DNA of 64,000 nucleotides from Mycolicibacter sp. MU0083 (GTDB lineage Bacteria > Actinomycetota > Actinomycetes > Mycobacteriales > Mycobacteriaceae), in assembly GCF_963378075.1 (NCBI RefSeq), contig NZ_OY726394.1, positions 1,302,001 through 1,366,000 on the forward strand. The letters are read 5' to 3'. The position numbers and the translations under genes are program-made. Under the pieces are notes generated by a model that worked only from the letters and a program-made list of their open reading frames with translations, searched no databases and was not told where the DNA came from. Numbering within the stretch: position 1 is the first letter of the stretch; each line of letters begins with the position of its first letter. Below, piece after piece: positions 9,131 to 18,745 of this stretch.

Positions 9131-9146
9131 GTTAATCAATATTAAC
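9131..9146. promoter_or_regulatory. Candidate BkaR operator 2 (upstream of scoA)
   Basis: GTTAATCAATATTAAC: a perfect 6-bp inverted repeat (GTTAAT/ATTAAC) that also fits the GTTA-N8-TAAC layout of the site at 7384-7399. It lies 21 bp before the scoA start, in a locally AT-rich stretch between fadD35 and scoA. It implies a second regulated promoter, so that scoA-citE can be transcribed independently of fadD35. Confidence 0.72.
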
Positions 9147-9166
9147 TGAAAATCGAGGAGGCGCGG

Positions 9167-9922
9167 GTGGCGATGGACAAGGTCGTGGCCACGGCGAGGG
9201 AAGCCGTGGCCGACGTGACCGACGGGGCGTCGCTGGCGGTCGGCGGATTTGGGCTCTGCGGTATCCCGGAGGCGTTGATCGATGCCGTGCTGCAACTCGG
9301 GGTCACCGATCTGGAGACGGTGTCGAACAACTGCGGCGTCGACGGGATCGGACTCGGAGTGCTGTTGGAGCACAATCGGATCCGCCGCACCATCAGTTCC
9401 TACGTCGGCGAGAACAAGGAGTTCGCCCGGCAGTTCCTCTCCGGTGAACTCGAGGTGGAGCTGACCCCGCAGGGCACCCTGGCCGAGCGGTTGCGTGCCG
9501 GCGGTGCCGGCATCCCGGCGTTCTACACGCCCACCGGGGTGGGTACCCAGGTGGCCGACGGCGGCCTGCCGTGGCGCTACGACGGCGACGGTGGGGTGGC
9601 GGTGGCCTCACCGAAGAAGGAGACCCGCGACTTCGACGGGCGCACCTACGTGCTGGAGCACGCCATCCGCACCGACTTCGCGCTGGTGCACGCCTGGAAG
9701 GGCGACCGGCACGGCAACCTCGTCTACCGCGAGGCCGCCGCCAACTTCAACCCCGAGTGCGCCGCCGCGGGCCGCATCACGATCGCCGAGGTCGAGCACC
9801 TCGTCGAGCCCGGCGAACTGTGCCCCGCCGAGGTGCACACCCCCGGCGTCTTCGTGCACCGGGTGGTGCACGTGCCGAATCCGATCAAGCGAATCGAGCG
9901 AGAGACGGTGCGCGAGTCATGA
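9167..9922 (+). CDS. scoA: 3-oxoacid CoA-transferase subunit A
   Basis: A 251-aa class I CoA-transferase alpha subunit, with the signature region [20 protein letters not shown] (about residues 22-41) and the downstream [21 protein letters not shown] block. With ScoB it moves CoA from succinyl-CoA to acetoacetate. That fits the end of leucine catabolism, where HMG-CoA cleavage yields acetoacetate. GAGGAGG lies just before GTG 9167; ATG 9173 is an alternative. The stop overlaps the scoB start (ATGA), indicating translational coupling. Confidence 0.93.
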   Translation: MAMDKVVATAREAVADVTDGASLAVGGFGLCGIPEALIDAVLQLGVTDLETVSNNCGVDGIGLGVLLEHNRIRRTISSYVGENKEFARQFLSGELEVELTPQGTLAERLRAGGAGIPAFYTPTGVGTQVADGGLPWRYDGDGGVAVASPKKETRDFDGRTYVLEHAIRTDFALVHAWKGDRHGNLVYREAAANFNPECAAAGRITIAEVEHLVEPGELCPAEVHTPGVFVHRVVHVPNPIKRIERETVRES

Positions 9923-10560
9923 CCCTCACCCGCGATCAACTGGCCGCCCGGGTGGCCGCCGAACTGCGCGACGGGCAGTACGTCAACCTCGGCATCGGCC
10001 TGCCCACCTTGATCCCCAACCACATCCCCGACGGCGTCAGCGTGGTGCTGCACTCGGAGAACGGCATCCTGGGCGTCGGGCCCTACCCGCTGCGCGAGAA
10101 CCTCGACGCCGACCTGATCAATGCCGGCAAAGAAACCGTGACCGTGCTGCCCGGCGCGTCGTTCTTCTCGTCGTCGGCATCCTTCGGGGTGATCCGCGGC
10201 GGCCACCTGGATGTGGCGGTGCTCGGGGCCATGCAGGTCTCGGCCGCCGGCGACCTGGCCAACTGGATGATCCCCGGCAAGATGATCAAGGGCATGGGCG
10301 GGGCGATGGACCTGGTGCACGGGGCGCGGCGGGTGATCGTGATGATGGAGCACGCCGCCAAGGACGGCAGCGCCAAGATCGTGAACGAGTGCACGTTGCC
10401 GCTGACCGGTCAGCGCTGCGTGGACCGGATCATCACCGACCTGGCCGTCATCGACGTCACCGGTGCGGGCCTGCAACTGGTGGAGACCGCCCCGGGTGTC
10501 TCCGTCGACGAGGTCGTCGCGAAGACCGAAGCCCCGCTAGACCTTTCGAAGATGTCATGA
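9919..10560 (+). CDS. scoB: 3-oxoacid CoA-transferase subunit B
   Basis: A 213-aa beta subunit of succinyl-CoA:3-oxoacid CoA-transferase. It carries [13 protein letters not shown] and the [10 protein letters not shown] motif (about residues 50-59), whose glutamate forms the enzyme-CoA thioester. Start ATG 9919 overlaps the scoA stop, and its own stop overlaps the accD1 start (ATG 10557), so three genes are chained by 4-nt overlaps. It partners ScoA to form acetoacetyl-CoA. Confidence 0.93.
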   Translation: MTLTRDQLAARVAAELRDGQYVNLGIGLPTLIPNHIPDGVSVVLHSENGILGVGPYPLRENLDADLINAGKETVTVLPGASFFSSSASFGVIRGGHLDVAVLGAMQVSAAGDLANWMIPGKMIKGMGGAMDLVHGARRVIVMMEHAAKDGSAKIVNECTLPLTGQRCVDRIITDLAVIDVTGAGLQLVETAPGVSVDEVVAKTEAPLDLSKMS

Positions 10561-12128
10561 CCGCACCGGCCTTCGCGGAGGAGCATCGACGCCTGGTCGC
10601 CGAACTCGGCGCCAAACTGGCGGCGGCCGCACTCGGCGGCAACGAGCAGTCCCGGCAGCGCCACGTGGCCCGCGGCAAACTGTTGCCGCGCGACCGCGTC
10701 GACCGGTTGCTGGATCCGGGCAGTCCGTTCCTGGAACTGGCGCCGCTGGCCGCCGACGGCATGTACGACGACGAGTGCCCCGGGGCCGGCATCATCACCG
10801 GGATCGGCCGGGTGTCGGGCCGCGAATGCGTGATCGTCGCCAACGACGCCACCGTCAAAGGCGGCACCTACTACCCGGTGACGGTGAAAAAGCACCTGCG
10901 CGCCCAAGAGGTGGCGCTGGCCAACCGGCTGCCGTGCCTGTACCTGGTGGACTCCGGGGGAGCGTTCCTGCCCCGCCAAGACGAGGTCTTCCCGGACCGG
11001 GAGCACTTCGGCCGGATCTTCTACAACCAGGCCACCATGAGCGCGGCGGGCATTCCGCAGATCGCGGCGGTGCTCGGCTCCTGCACCGCCGGCGGCGCCT
11101 ATGTCCCGGCGATGAGCGACGAGGCCGTGATCGTCCGTGAACAGGGCACCATCTTCCTGGGCGGCCCGCCGCTGGTGAAAGCCGCCACCGGTGAGGTGGT
11201 GACCGCCGAAGAACTCGGCGGCGGCGACCTGCACTCCAAGGTCTCCGGGGTCACCGACTACCTGGCCGACGACGACGAACACGCGCTGCGCATCGTGCGC
11301 CAGATCGCCGCAACCTTCGGCCCGCGCACCGAAACGCCGTGGGAGATCGCCGAAACCGTCGAACCCGAGCATGATCCGGCCGAGCTCTACGACGTCGTCC
11401 CCCCGGACCCTCGGGTGCCCTACGACGTGCGGCAGGTGATCGTCCGACTGGTCGACGGCAGCGAGTTCAGCGAATTCAAGGCCGAATACGGCAAAACCCT
11501 GGTGACCGCGTTCGCCCGCATCCACGGCCACCCGGTCGGGATCATCGCCAACAACGGCGTGCTGTTCGGCGAATCCGCCGTCAAGGGCGCGCACTTCATC
11601 GAACTCTGCGACAAACGCTCGATCCCGCTGGTGTTCCTGCAGAACATCGCCGGGTTCATGGTCGGCCGCGACTACGAGGCCGGCGGTATCGCCAAGCACG
11701 GCGCGAAGATGGTGACCGCGGTGGCCTGCGCGCGGGTACCGAAGCTGACCGTGGTGATCGGCGGCTCCTACGGGGCGGGCAACTACTCCATGTGCGGCCG
11801 GGCGTACTCGCCGCGGTTCTTGTGGATGTGGCCCAATGCGCGGATCTCGGTGATGGGCGGCGAGCAGGCGGCATCGGTGCTGGCCACCGTGCGCAGCGAT
11901 CAACTCGACGCCGCGGGCAAACCGTGGTCGGCCGCCGACGAGGAGGCCTTCAAGGCCCCGATCCGCGAGCAGTACGAGGTGCAGGGCAACCCGTACTACT
12001 CGACCGCACGGCTGTGGGACGACGGGATCATCGACCCGGCCGACACCAGGACAGTGCTGGGTCTTGCGCTTTCGGTCTGCTCGAACGCGCCGCTGGACCC
12101 GGTCTCCTACGGCGTATTCCGGATGTGA
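10557..12128 (+). CDS. accD1: Methylcrotonyl-CoA carboxylase carboxyltransferase subunit AccD1
   Basis: 523 aa with the two crotonase-like halves of acyl-CoA carboxylase beta subunits. The N half has [17 protein letters not shown] and the acyl-CoA oxyanion region [13 protein letters not shown]. The C half has [22 protein letters not shown] and [16 protein letters not shown]. With the biotin subunit AccA1 it carboxylates 3-methylcrotonyl-CoA to 3-methylglutaconyl-CoA, the role established for the M. tuberculosis AccA1/AccD1 pair in leucine degradation. The much longer open frame beginning near 9495 is spurious; the true start at 10557 overlaps scoB. Confidence 0.94.
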   Translation: MTAPAFAEEHRRLVAELGAKLAAAALGGNEQSRQRHVARGKLLPRDRVDRLLDPGSPFLELAPLAADGMYDDECPGAGIITGIGRVSGRECVIVANDATVKGGTYYPVTVKKHLRAQEVALANRLPCLYLVDSGGAFLPRQDEVFPDREHFGRIFYNQATMSAAGIPQIAAVLGSCTAGGAYVPAMSDEAVIVREQGTIFLGGPPLVKAATGEVVTAEELGGGDLHSKVSGVTDYLADDDEHALRIVRQIAATFGPRTETPWEIAETVEPEHDPAELYDVVPPDPRVPYDVRQVIVRLVDGSEFSEFKAEYGKTLVTAFARIHGHPVGIIANNGVLFGESAVKGAHFIELCDKRSIPLVFLQNIAGFMVGRDYEAGGIAKHGAKMVTAVACARVPKLTVVIGGSYGAGNYSMCGRAYSPRFLWMWPNARISVMGGEQAASVLATVRSDQLDAAGKPWSAADEEAFKAPIREQYEVQGNPYYSTARLWDDGIIDPADTRTVLGLALSVCSNAPLDPVSYGVFRM

Positions 12129-12134
12129 GCGAAC

Positions 12135-14156
12135 ATGTTTGACACAGTTCTGGTAGCCAACCGCGGCGAAATCGCGGTCCGGGTGATCCGCACCCTGCGC
12201 CGGTTGGGCATCCGGTCGGTGGCCGTCTACAGCGACGCCGACGCCGGCGCGCGCCACGTGCGCGAAGCCGACACCGCGGTACGCCTCGGGCCCGCACCGG
12301 TCGCCGAGAGCTATCTGTCGATCCCAAAGGTGCTCGAGGCGGCTGCGGCCACCGGCGCCCAGGCCATCCACCCCGGCTACGGATTCCTCTCCGAGAACGC
12401 CGCATTCGCCGCCGCCTGCGAGCAGGCCGGGATCGCGTTCATCGGACCGCCGGCGCGGGCCATCGAGGTGATGGGCGACAAGATCTCGGCGAAGAACACC
12501 GTCACGGCCTTCGACGTGCCGGTGGTGCCGGGGCTGGCGAAGCCCGGCCTGTCCGATGACGCGCTGGTGGCCGCAGCCGACGAGATCGGCTACCCGGTGC
12601 TGATCAAGCCGTCGGCCGGCGGCGGCGGCAAGGGCATGCACCTGGTCGAGGATCCCGCCCGGCTGCGACCGGCCCTGGCCACCGCACGCCGCGAAGCCGC
12701 GTCGGCGTTCGGCGACGACACCCTGTTCCTGGAGCGATTCGTGTTGCGGCCGCGCCACATCGAGGTACAGGTGCTCGCCGACACCTACGGCAACGTGGTG
12801 CATCTGGGCGAGCGCGAATGCAGCCTGCAGCGGCGCCACCAGAAGGTGATCGAAGAAGCTCCGTCACCGCTGCTGGACGCCGCCACCCGAGACCGGATCG
12901 GCACGGCGGCCTGCAACACCGCCCGCAGCGTGGACTACGTCGGGGCCGGAACCGTGGAGTTCATCGTCTCCGCAGACCGGCCCGACGAGTTCTTCTTCAT
13001 GGAGATGAACACCCGACTGCAGGTCGAACACCCGGTCACCGAAGCGATCACCGGCCTGGACCTCGTCGAGTGGCAGGTGCGGGTGGCCGCCGGGCAGAAG
13101 CTGTCCTTCACCCAGGACGACGTCACCCTGACCGGTCACGCCATCGAAGCCCGGGTCTACGCCGAAGACCCGGCGCGCGGCTTCCTGCCCACCGGCGGCC
13201 GGGTCCTGGCGGTGCACGAACCCACCGGTGCGGGTATCCGGGTGGACTCGTCGCTGCAGGACGGCACCGTCGTCGGCAGTGACTACGACCCGATGCTGTC
13301 CAAGGTGATCGCGCACGGCGCCGACCGCGCCCAGGCCTTGGCCCGCCTGGATTCCGCATTGGCCGGCACCGCGGTGTTCGGGGTGCAGACCAACATCGAA
13401 TTCCTGCGGTTCCTGCTCGCCGACGAGCGGGTGGTGGCCGGAGACCTCGACACCGAACTGCTCGACACCCGAGCCGGCGACTTCGCGCCCGTTCCGGCGC
13501 CCGATGACGTGTTGGCCGCCGGTGGCCTCTACCGGCAGTGGGCGCTGTCCGGGCGATTTCGGCGCGATAGTGACCGCTCAGCGGGACAAAGCGCGCCGAA
13601 ATCGCTGTGGGAGAGCCCCAGCGGGTGGCGGATCGGTGCGCCGGCGCCGGTGCGCACCGAGATGCAGACCCCGCTGCGCGCCGAGACGGTGTCGGTGTGG
13701 GGCCTGCCCGCTGCCGCACAGGTGCAGATCGGTGACGGCGCGACTTGCAGTGCGAGCATCGAGGTTGCGGGGGATCGGTTGACCGCGACCGTGGCCGGGA
13801 TCCAGCGCGGTTACCTGATCGCCGAGGACGACGGCCAGTTGTGGATCGGCGATGCGCGTGGCACCTGGCAGTTGCGCGAAGCCGAGGTGGTGCGGGTGCA
13901 TCGTGGTGGCGGTGCGCGCAGTGCAGAGATCACCAGCCCGATGCCCGGCACCGTGATCGCCGTAGCCGTCGAATCGGAATCGACGGTGGCCGAAGGTGAT
14001 CCGGTGATCGTGGTCGAAGCGATGAAGATGGAGCACACCCTGACCGCCCCGATCGCCGGCCGGGTGCAGGTACTGGCAGCGGTGGGCGAGCAAGTGAAGG
14101 TGGATCAGGTGCTGGCGCGGCTGATCCCAGAGGAAGAGACCGAGGAAGCGAAATGA
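12135..14156 (+). CDS. accA1: Methylcrotonyl-CoA carboxylase biotin subunit AccA1
   Basis: 673 aa. Biotin carboxylase domain (1 to about 445): [19 protein letters not shown], the ATP loop [14 protein letters not shown], and [16 protein letters not shown] variable linker follows. The biotinyl domain (about 595-668) carries [11 protein letters not shown], whose lysine takes biotin. It charges biotin with bicarbonate using ATP and hands it to AccD1. The linker carries an odd stretch (residues about 473-490, [16 protein letters not shown]) encoded by a 53-bp palindrome (see 13553-13605). As I recall, the M. tuberculosis protein is 654 aa, about 19 shorter, consistent with an in-frame insertion. 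It starts 6 bp after accD1 and ends overlapping fadE19. Confidence 0.94.
   Translation: MFDTVLVANRGEIAVRVIRTLRRLGIRSVAVYSDADAGARHVREADTAVRLGPAPVAESYLSIPKVLEAAAATGAQAIHPGYGFLSENAAFAAACEQAGIAFIGPPARAIEVMGDKISAKNTVTAFDVPVVPGLAKPGLSDDALVAAADEIGYPVLIKPSAGGGGKGMHLVEDPARLRPALATARREAASAFGDDTLFLERFVLRPRHIEVQVLADTYGNVVHLGERECSLQRRHQKVIEEAPSPLLDAATRDRIGTAACNTARSVDYVGAGTVEFIVSADRPDEFFFMEMNTRLQVEHPVTEAITGLDLVEWQVRVAAGQKLSFTQDDVTLTGHAIEARVYAEDPARGFLPTGGRVLAVHEPTGAGIRVDSSLQDGTVVGSDYDPMLSKVIAHGADRAQALARLDSALAGTAVFGVQTNIEFLRFLLADERVVAGDLDTELLDTRAGDFAPVPAPDDVLAAGGLYRQWALSGRFRRDSDRSAGQSAPKSLWESPSGWRIGAPAPVRTEMQTPLRAETVSVWGLPAAAQVQIGDGATCSASIEVAGDRLTATVAGIQRGYLIAEDDGQLWIGDARGTWQLREAEVVRVHRGGGARSAEITSPMPGTVIAVAVESESTVAEGDPVIVVEAMKMEHTLTAPIAGRVQVLAAVGEQVKVDQVLARLIPEEETEEAK
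13553..13605. repeat. 53-bp interrupted palindrome inside accA1
   Basis: The arms GCGATTTCGGCGCG (13553-13566) and CGCGCCGAAATCGC (13592-13605) are perfect 14-bp inverted copies. An inner pair CCGCT/AGCGG (13574-13578 and 13580-13584) shares the same centre at 13579. It lies in the non-conserved linker between the carboxylase and biotinyl domains and keeps the frame open. It looks like an inserted miniature palindromic repeat rather than native coding sequence; no second copy was noticed in this window. Confidence 0.75.
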
Positions 14157-15313
14157 CCACGACCGAGGCGGGCGAACTGCCCAGCCACTACCAGGACCTG
14201 CGCGACACCGTCGCCGAGTTCGCCCGCACCGTCGTCGCACCGGTGGCGGCCAAACACGACGAAGAGCACACCTTCCCCTACGAAGTGGTCGCCAAGATGG
14301 GCCAGATGGGCCTGTTCGGCCTGCCGTTCCCCGAGGAATACGGCGGCATGGGCGGTGACTACTTCGCCCTGGCGCTGGCGCTGGAGGAACTCGGCAAGGT
14401 CGACCAGTCGGTCGCGATGACGCTGGAAGCCGGAGTCGGCCTGGGCGCCATGCCGATCTACCGGTTCGGCACCGAAGAGCAGAAGCAGACCTGGTTGCCG
14501 GACCTGGTGACCGGCCGTGCGCTGGCCGGGTTCGGCCTCACCGAACCGGGGGCGGGCTCGGACGCCGGCGGTACCCGCACCACCGCGCGCCTCGACGGCG
14601 ACCACTGGGTGGTCAACGGCACCAAGCAGTTCATCACCAACTCCGGCACCGACATCACCTCACTGGTGACCGTCACCGCCGTCACCGGTACCCGGGCCGA
14701 CGGCAAGAAGGAGATCTCCACGATCATCGTGCCTTCGGGCACACCGGGATTCACCGTGGAACCCGCCTACAACAAGGTCGGCTGGAACGCCTCGGACACC
14801 CACCCGCTCACCTTCACCGACGCCCGCGTCCCCCGGGACAATCTGTTGGGCGAGGAAGGCCGCGGCTACGCCAACTTCCTGTCCATCCTCGACGAAGGTC
14901 GCATCGCGATCGCCGCGGTCGCCACCGGGGTGGCGCAGGGCTGCGTCGACGAAAGCGTCAAATACGCCGGCGAGCGCGAGGCGTTCGGTCAGACCATCGG
15001 CTCCTACCAGGCGATCAGTTTCAAGATCGCCCGGATGGAGGCCCGCGCCCACGTGGCCCGCACCGCCTACTACGACGCCGCGGCGAAGATGTTGGCGGGC
15101 AAGCCCTTCAAGAAGGAAGCGGCCATCGCCAAGATGATCTCCTCGGAGGCCGCGATGGACAACGCCCGGGACGCCACCCAGATCCACGGCGGCTACGGGT
15201 TCATCAACGAATACCCGGTGGCCCGGCACTACCGGGACAGCAAGATCCTGGAAATCGGAGAGGGAACCACCGAAGTGCAACTGATGCTGATCGCGCGATC
15301 GTTGGGGCTGTGA
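14153..15313 (+). CDS. fadE19: Acyl-CoA dehydrogenase FadE19 (isovaleryl-CoA dehydrogenase-type)
   Basis: A 386-aa FAD-dependent acyl-CoA dehydrogenase. It has the family signature [15 protein letters not shown] (about residues 127-141), the second signature [23 protein letters not shown] near 342-364, and EGTTEVQ close to the C-terminus. It oxidises a short or branched acyl-CoA; its place between bkd-derived isovaleryl-CoA and methylcrotonyl-CoA carboxylase points to isovaleryl-CoA (inference supported by the pathway). Start ATG 14153 overlaps the accA1 stop; its stop overlaps the next gene's GTG. Confidence 0.92.
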   Translation: MTTTEAGELPSHYQDLRDTVAEFARTVVAPVAAKHDEEHTFPYEVVAKMGQMGLFGLPFPEEYGGMGGDYFALALALEELGKVDQSVAMTLEAGVGLGAMPIYRFGTEEQKQTWLPDLVTGRALAGFGLTEPGAGSDAGGTRTTARLDGDHWVVNGTKQFITNSGTDITSLVTVTAVTGTRADGKKEISTIIVPSGTPGFTVEPAYNKVGWNASDTHPLTFTDARVPRDNLLGEEGRGYANFLSILDEGRIAIAAVATGVAQGCVDESVKYAGEREAFGQTIGSYQAISFKIARMEARAHVARTAYYDAAAKMLAGKPFKKEAAIAKMISSEAAMDNARDATQIHGGYGFINEYPVARHYRDSKILEIGEGTTEVQLMLIARSLGL

Positions 15314-15813
15314 CCATGGCGGAGCAGAACAAGACCGTCGAGCAGCGGGGCCTGTGGTTCGAGGAATACGAGATCGGCACCACCTATGCCCACCGGCCCG
15401 GTCGCACCATCACCGAAGCCGACAACGTGCTGTTCACCACCTTGACCATGAACACCCAGTCCCTGCACCTGGATGCGGCCTGGGCGGCTCAACAACCCGG
15501 ATTCCGCGGTGAGCGCCTGGTGAATTCGATGTTCACCCTCTCCACGCTCGTCGGGCTGTCGGTGACCCAGTTGACGCTGGGCACCATCGTGGCCAACCTG
15601 GGTTTCTCGGAGGTGACGTTCCCCAAGCCGGTGTTCCACGGTGACACCCTGTACGCCGAGACGGTCTGCACCGACAAGCGCGAGTCCAAGAGCCGTCCCG
15701 GTGAAGGCATCGTGACGCTGGAGCACATCGGCCGTAACCAGCACGGCGACATCGTCGCTCGTGCGGTACGCACGACGCTGGTGCGCAAGAAGCCCGCCGA
15801 GGCGGACCAGTGA
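15310..15813 (+). CDS. MaoC-like (R)-enoyl-CoA hydratase (methylglutaconyl/itaconyl-CoA hydratase type)
   Basis: A 167-aa hot-dog-fold MaoC dehydratase. It has the N-terminal [23 protein letters not shown] (residues about 16-38), with the Asp of the hydratase motif and LHLDAAWA further on. The orthologue Rv2499c is reported to hydrate 3-methylglutaconyl-CoA to (R)-HMG-CoA (and itaconyl-CoA), feeding the CitE-type lyase next door. The start is GTG 15310 overlapping fadE19; ATG 15316 is possible. Its end overlaps citE by 4 nt. Confidence 0.88.
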   Translation: MTMAEQNKTVEQRGLWFEEYEIGTTYAHRPGRTITEADNVLFTTLTMNTQSLHLDAAWAAQQPGFRGERLVNSMFTLSTLVGLSVTQLTLGTIVANLGFSEVTFPKPVFHGDTLYAETVCTDKRESKSRPGEGIVTLEHIGRNQHGDIVARAVRTTLVRKKPAEADQ

Positions 15814-16613
15814 GTACCGGCGCCGGACCGGCCTGGCTGTTCTGCCCGGCAGACCGCCCGGAACGCTACGGCAAGGCCGCCGCCGTCGCCGACGTGGTGA
15901 TCCTCGATCTGGAAGACGGGGTGGCCGCCGCCGACCGTCCCGCCGCCCGGGAAGCGTTGCGGACCAACCCACTCGACCCCGAGCGCACGGTGGTGCGGAT
16001 CAATCCGGCCGGCACCGAGGACCAGGCCCGCGACCTGGAAGCACTCTCCGGCACCGCCTACACCACGGTGATGCTGGCCAAGACCGAATCCGCCGCCCAG
16101 GTGACCGCACTGGCACCGCGGCAGGTGGTGGCGTTGCTGGAGACTCCGCGCGGGGTGGTGTTGGCTTCCGAGATCGCAGCCGCCGACGGATGTACCGCGA
16201 TGATGTGGGGCGCCGAAGACCTGGTGGCGGCCATGGGCGGTGGCTCCAGCCGGCACGCCGACGGCACCTATCGGGACTTCGCCCGTCACGCCCGCTCCAC
16301 GGTGCTGTTGGCGGCGTCGGCATTCGGTCGGGCCGCACTGGATGCGGTCTATCTCAACATCGGCGACCTCGACGGGCTGAAAGCCGAAGCGCTCGATGGC
16401 GCCGCGGTCGGATTCGCCGCCACGGTCTGCATCCACCCGACCCAGATCGCGGTCGTCCGCGACGCCTACCGGCCCGCGCCGGAGCGCGTCGACTGGGCAC
16501 GGCGTGTACTCGCCGCCGCACAGCACGAGCGCGGAGTGTTCGCGTTCGAGGGACAGATGGTCGACTCTCCGGTGCTGCGGCACGCCGAGGCTATCCTGCG
16601 GCGAGCGGACTGA
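15810..16613 (+). CDS. citE: CitE-like beta-hydroxyacyl-CoA lyase ((S)-citramalyl-CoA / HMG-CoA lyase)
   Basis: A 267-aa HpcH/HpaI-CitE TIM barrel: [13 protein letters not shown] at the N-terminus, [12 protein letters not shown] (metal/acyl-CoA region), [22 protein letters not shown] and the terminal CIHPTQI. The orthologue Rv2498c is known as a bifunctional Mg-dependent lyase acting on (S)-citramalyl-CoA and (R)-HMG-CoA, joining itaconate dissimilation and leucine catabolism. It is the last gene of the run conserved with M. tuberculosis. In that genome bkdA follows, whereas here about 8.6 kb of other genes intervene. Confidence 0.92.
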   Translation: MSTGAGPAWLFCPADRPERYGKAAAVADVVILDLEDGVAAADRPAAREALRTNPLDPERTVVRINPAGTEDQARDLEALSGTAYTTVMLAKTESAAQVTALAPRQVVALLETPRGVVLASEIAAADGCTAMMWGAEDLVAAMGGGSSRHADGTYRDFARHARSTVLLAASAFGRAALDAVYLNIGDLDGLKAEALDGAAVGFAATVCIHPTQIAVVRDAYRPAPERVDWARRVLAAAQHERGVFAFEGQMVDSPVLRHAEAILRRAD

Positions 16614-16636
16614 CACCTCGGGAGGAACCACAGCGC

Positions 16637-17812
16637 ATGCGCATCACCCAGATCATCGAGACACCGGTGCGCCTGCGCGGCGAGATCGCCAACGCCCTGG
16701 TCGACTTCTCTCGGCACACGGTGTCGCTGGTCGCGGTCGTCAGCGACCAGATCCGCGGCGGGAGACCGGTGACCGGGGTGGCGTTCAACTCGATCGGCCG
16801 GTTCGCCCAGAGCGGCATCCTCGCCGACCGGATGATCCCGCGGGTGCTGCGTGCCACTCCCGAATCACTGCTCGACGACGCGGGCCGGATCGATCCCGCC
16901 CGGGTGCTCGGGTGTGCGCTGACCGACGAGAAGCCCGGCGGTCACGGCGACCGGGCCGGTGCGGCGGCCGTCCTGGAACTGGCCTGCTGGGACCTGAACG
17001 CCAAGCTGGCCGACGAACCCGCCCATGCCACCATCGCCGCACACTTCGGCCGGGCGCCCGGCGTAACCGCCGTGCCGGTGTACGCCGCCGGTGGCTACTA
17101 CTACCCGGGCGACGGCCCCGGGGCCGGCCTGGACCGGTTGCGCACCGAGATCCGCGGCTACCTCGACATGGGTTACGACGCGGTCAAGATGAAGATCGGC
17201 GGAGCCTCGACCGGCGAGGATCTGGCGCGCATCGAAGCGGTGATCGACATCGTGGGCGGCGGCGCGAAGGTCGCCGTCGATGCCAACGGGCGGTTCGCGC
17301 AGGCCGAGGCGGTGCAGTGGGCGCAGGCCCTGCGCCCCTTCGGGCTGCGCTGGTACGAGGAACCCGGCGACCCACTCGACTATGCCCTCAACGCCGCGGT
17401 CATCGAGGAGTACCACGGGGCGATCGCCACCGGGGAGAACCTCTTCTCGGTGCGTGACGCCACGAATCTGGTGCGCTATGGCGGGATGCGACCGGGCATC
17501 GACATCTTCCAGATGGACGCCGGACTCAGCTATGGCCTGACCGAATACGTCCGGATGATCGAGGTTCTGGAGGACCACGGATTCGACCGCCGGTTCGCCT
17601 TCCCGCACGGTGGGCATCTGATCAACCTGCACATCGCGGTCGCGCTGGGACTGGGCGGTTGTGAGTCCTATCCCGGAGTGTTCGCACCGTTCGGCGGCTA
17701 CTCGCCGGGATGCGTGCTGGCCGAGGGCACCATCGCCCCCACCGACGCCCCGGGCTTCGGGCTGGAGGAGAAACCGGATCTGGCCGCGGCGATCGCCGAA
17801 CTGGTGGGATGA
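16637..17812 (+). CDS. Enolase-superfamily enzyme (mandelate racemase/muconate lactonizing group)
   Basis: 391 aa. An N-terminal capping domain (about 1-125) is followed by the TIM barrel. Visible catalytic elements are the KxK motif in DAVKMKIGG (about residues 182-190), the metal-binding VDANGRF, the second acidic ligand WYEEPGDP, ATGENLFS, MDAGLSYG, and an FPHGGH loop where a histidine would act as general acid/base. The HGGH loop resembles acid-sugar dehydratases such as D-tartrate dehydratase, so dehydration of a hydroxy-acid is more likely than racemisation (inference). GGAGG lies 12 nt before ATG 16637. It follows citE by 23 bp and is probably cotranscribed. Confidence 0.85.
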   Translation: MRITQIIETPVRLRGEIANALVDFSRHTVSLVAVVSDQIRGGRPVTGVAFNSIGRFAQSGILADRMIPRVLRATPESLLDDAGRIDPARVLGCALTDEKPGGHGDRAGAAAVLELACWDLNAKLADEPAHATIAAHFGRAPGVTAVPVYAAGGYYYPGDGPGAGLDRLRTEIRGYLDMGYDAVKMKIGGASTGEDLARIEAVIDIVGGGAKVAVDANGRFAQAEAVQWAQALRPFGLRWYEEPGDPLDYALNAAVIEEYHGAIATGENLFSVRDATNLVRYGGMRPGIDIFQMDAGLSYGLTEYVRMIEVLEDHGFDRRFAFPHGGHLINLHIAVALGLGGCESYPGVFAPFGGYSPGCVLAEGTIAPTDAPGFGLEEKPDLAAAIAELVG

Positions 17813-17816
17813 GCGC

Positions 17817-18734
17817 ATGAAGATCGCGGTCATCGGATGCGGCGCCATGGGATCCATCTACGCCGGCAGGCTGGCCGCGGCCGGCAACGACGTGCTGGCA
17901 CTGGACCGTTCGCGCGAGCACGTCGACACCATCGTCGCGCACGGGCTGCGGATCACCGGACCGCAACCCGACCAGGTGGTGGCCATGCGGGCGGCGACCG
18001 TCGCGCCCGACGAGCCGATGGACCTGGTGGTATTGGCGGTCAAAGCCGCCGACGTGGCCGCCGGGGCGACTCAGGCACTGCCGCTGCTCGGCGAAGACAC
18101 TGTGGTGCTGACCATCCAGAACGGGCTCGGCTCGGCCGACACCGTCGCCGATGCGGTGGGCCCCGATCGGGTCGCGGTGGGCATCGCCAGCGGGTTCGGC
18201 GCCGCACGGCCCGCGCCCGGCCACGTGCATCACAACGCGATGCGCGCCATGCGGTTCGGAGCGTATGCGGGACTGCCGTTTTCGGTCGTCGACGAGGTCG
18301 CGCAAGTGTGGTCGCACGCCGGCTTCGACGCGGCTGCGGTCGCCGACATCGCCGCCATGCAGTGGGAGAAGCTGATCTGCAACGTCGCCTACAGCGCGCC
18401 CTGCGCGCTGACCGGGATGACGGTGGGACAGGTCCTCGACGATGCCGACATGGGACCTGTCAGCCGCGCCGCCGCCACCGAGGCCTGGTCGGTGGCCCGT
18501 GCCGCCGGAATCGACATCGATGTGGCGGACCCGGTCGCCCACGTGCGGGCGTTCGGCGCCCAGATGCCCGACGCCAAACCATCGGCGCTGTTGGATCACC
18601 TGGCGCATCGGGTCAGTGAGATCGACGTCATCAACGGTGCCGTGGTGCGTAATGCGGCCCGGGTGGGGGAGCAGGTCCCGGTGAACACCACGCTGACCGC
18701 ACTGGTCAAAGCCGTTGAACGAAAGTGGCGCTAG
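17817..18734 (+). CDS. 2-dehydropantoate 2-reductase-like (PanE/ApbA family) oxidoreductase
   Basis: 305 aa. The N-terminal Rossmann domain has GCGAMGSIYAGRLAAAGNDV (about residues 8-27) and VLAVKAAD. The C-terminal helical domain has QWEKLICNVAYSAPCALTG, with the family catalytic lysine, and near residue 260 the conserved KPSALLDH block. The family reduces 2-keto acids with NADPH, ketopantoate being the classic substrate. Its place directly after the enolase-superfamily gene (4-bp gap) suggests it handles the keto acid that dehydration would make, rather than pantothenate synthesis (inference). Confidence 0.85.
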   Translation: MKIAVIGCGAMGSIYAGRLAAAGNDVLALDRSREHVDTIVAHGLRITGPQPDQVVAMRAATVAPDEPMDLVVLAVKAADVAAGATQALPLLGEDTVVLTIQNGLGSADTVADAVGPDRVAVGIASGFGAARPAPGHVHHNAMRAMRFGAYAGLPFSVVDEVAQVWSHAGFDAAAVADIAAMQWEKLICNVAYSAPCALTGMTVGQVLDDADMGPVSRAAATEAWSVARAAGIDIDVADPVAHVRAFGAQMPDAKPSALLDHLAHRVSEIDVINGAVVRNAARVGEQVPVNTTLTALVKAVERKWR

Positions 18735-18745
18735 CCTGGAATGTT

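Noticed and set aside
9495..10556. N-terminal extension of accD1 by about 350 residues
   Set aside because: It overlaps scoA and scoB in another frame and reads as Arg/Pro/Ser-rich junk; family alignment starts at 10557.
10410..12839. 809-aa open frame antisense to accD1/accA1
   Set aside because: Spans two well-defined genes on the other strand, is His/Gly/Arg-rich and has no recognisable domain.
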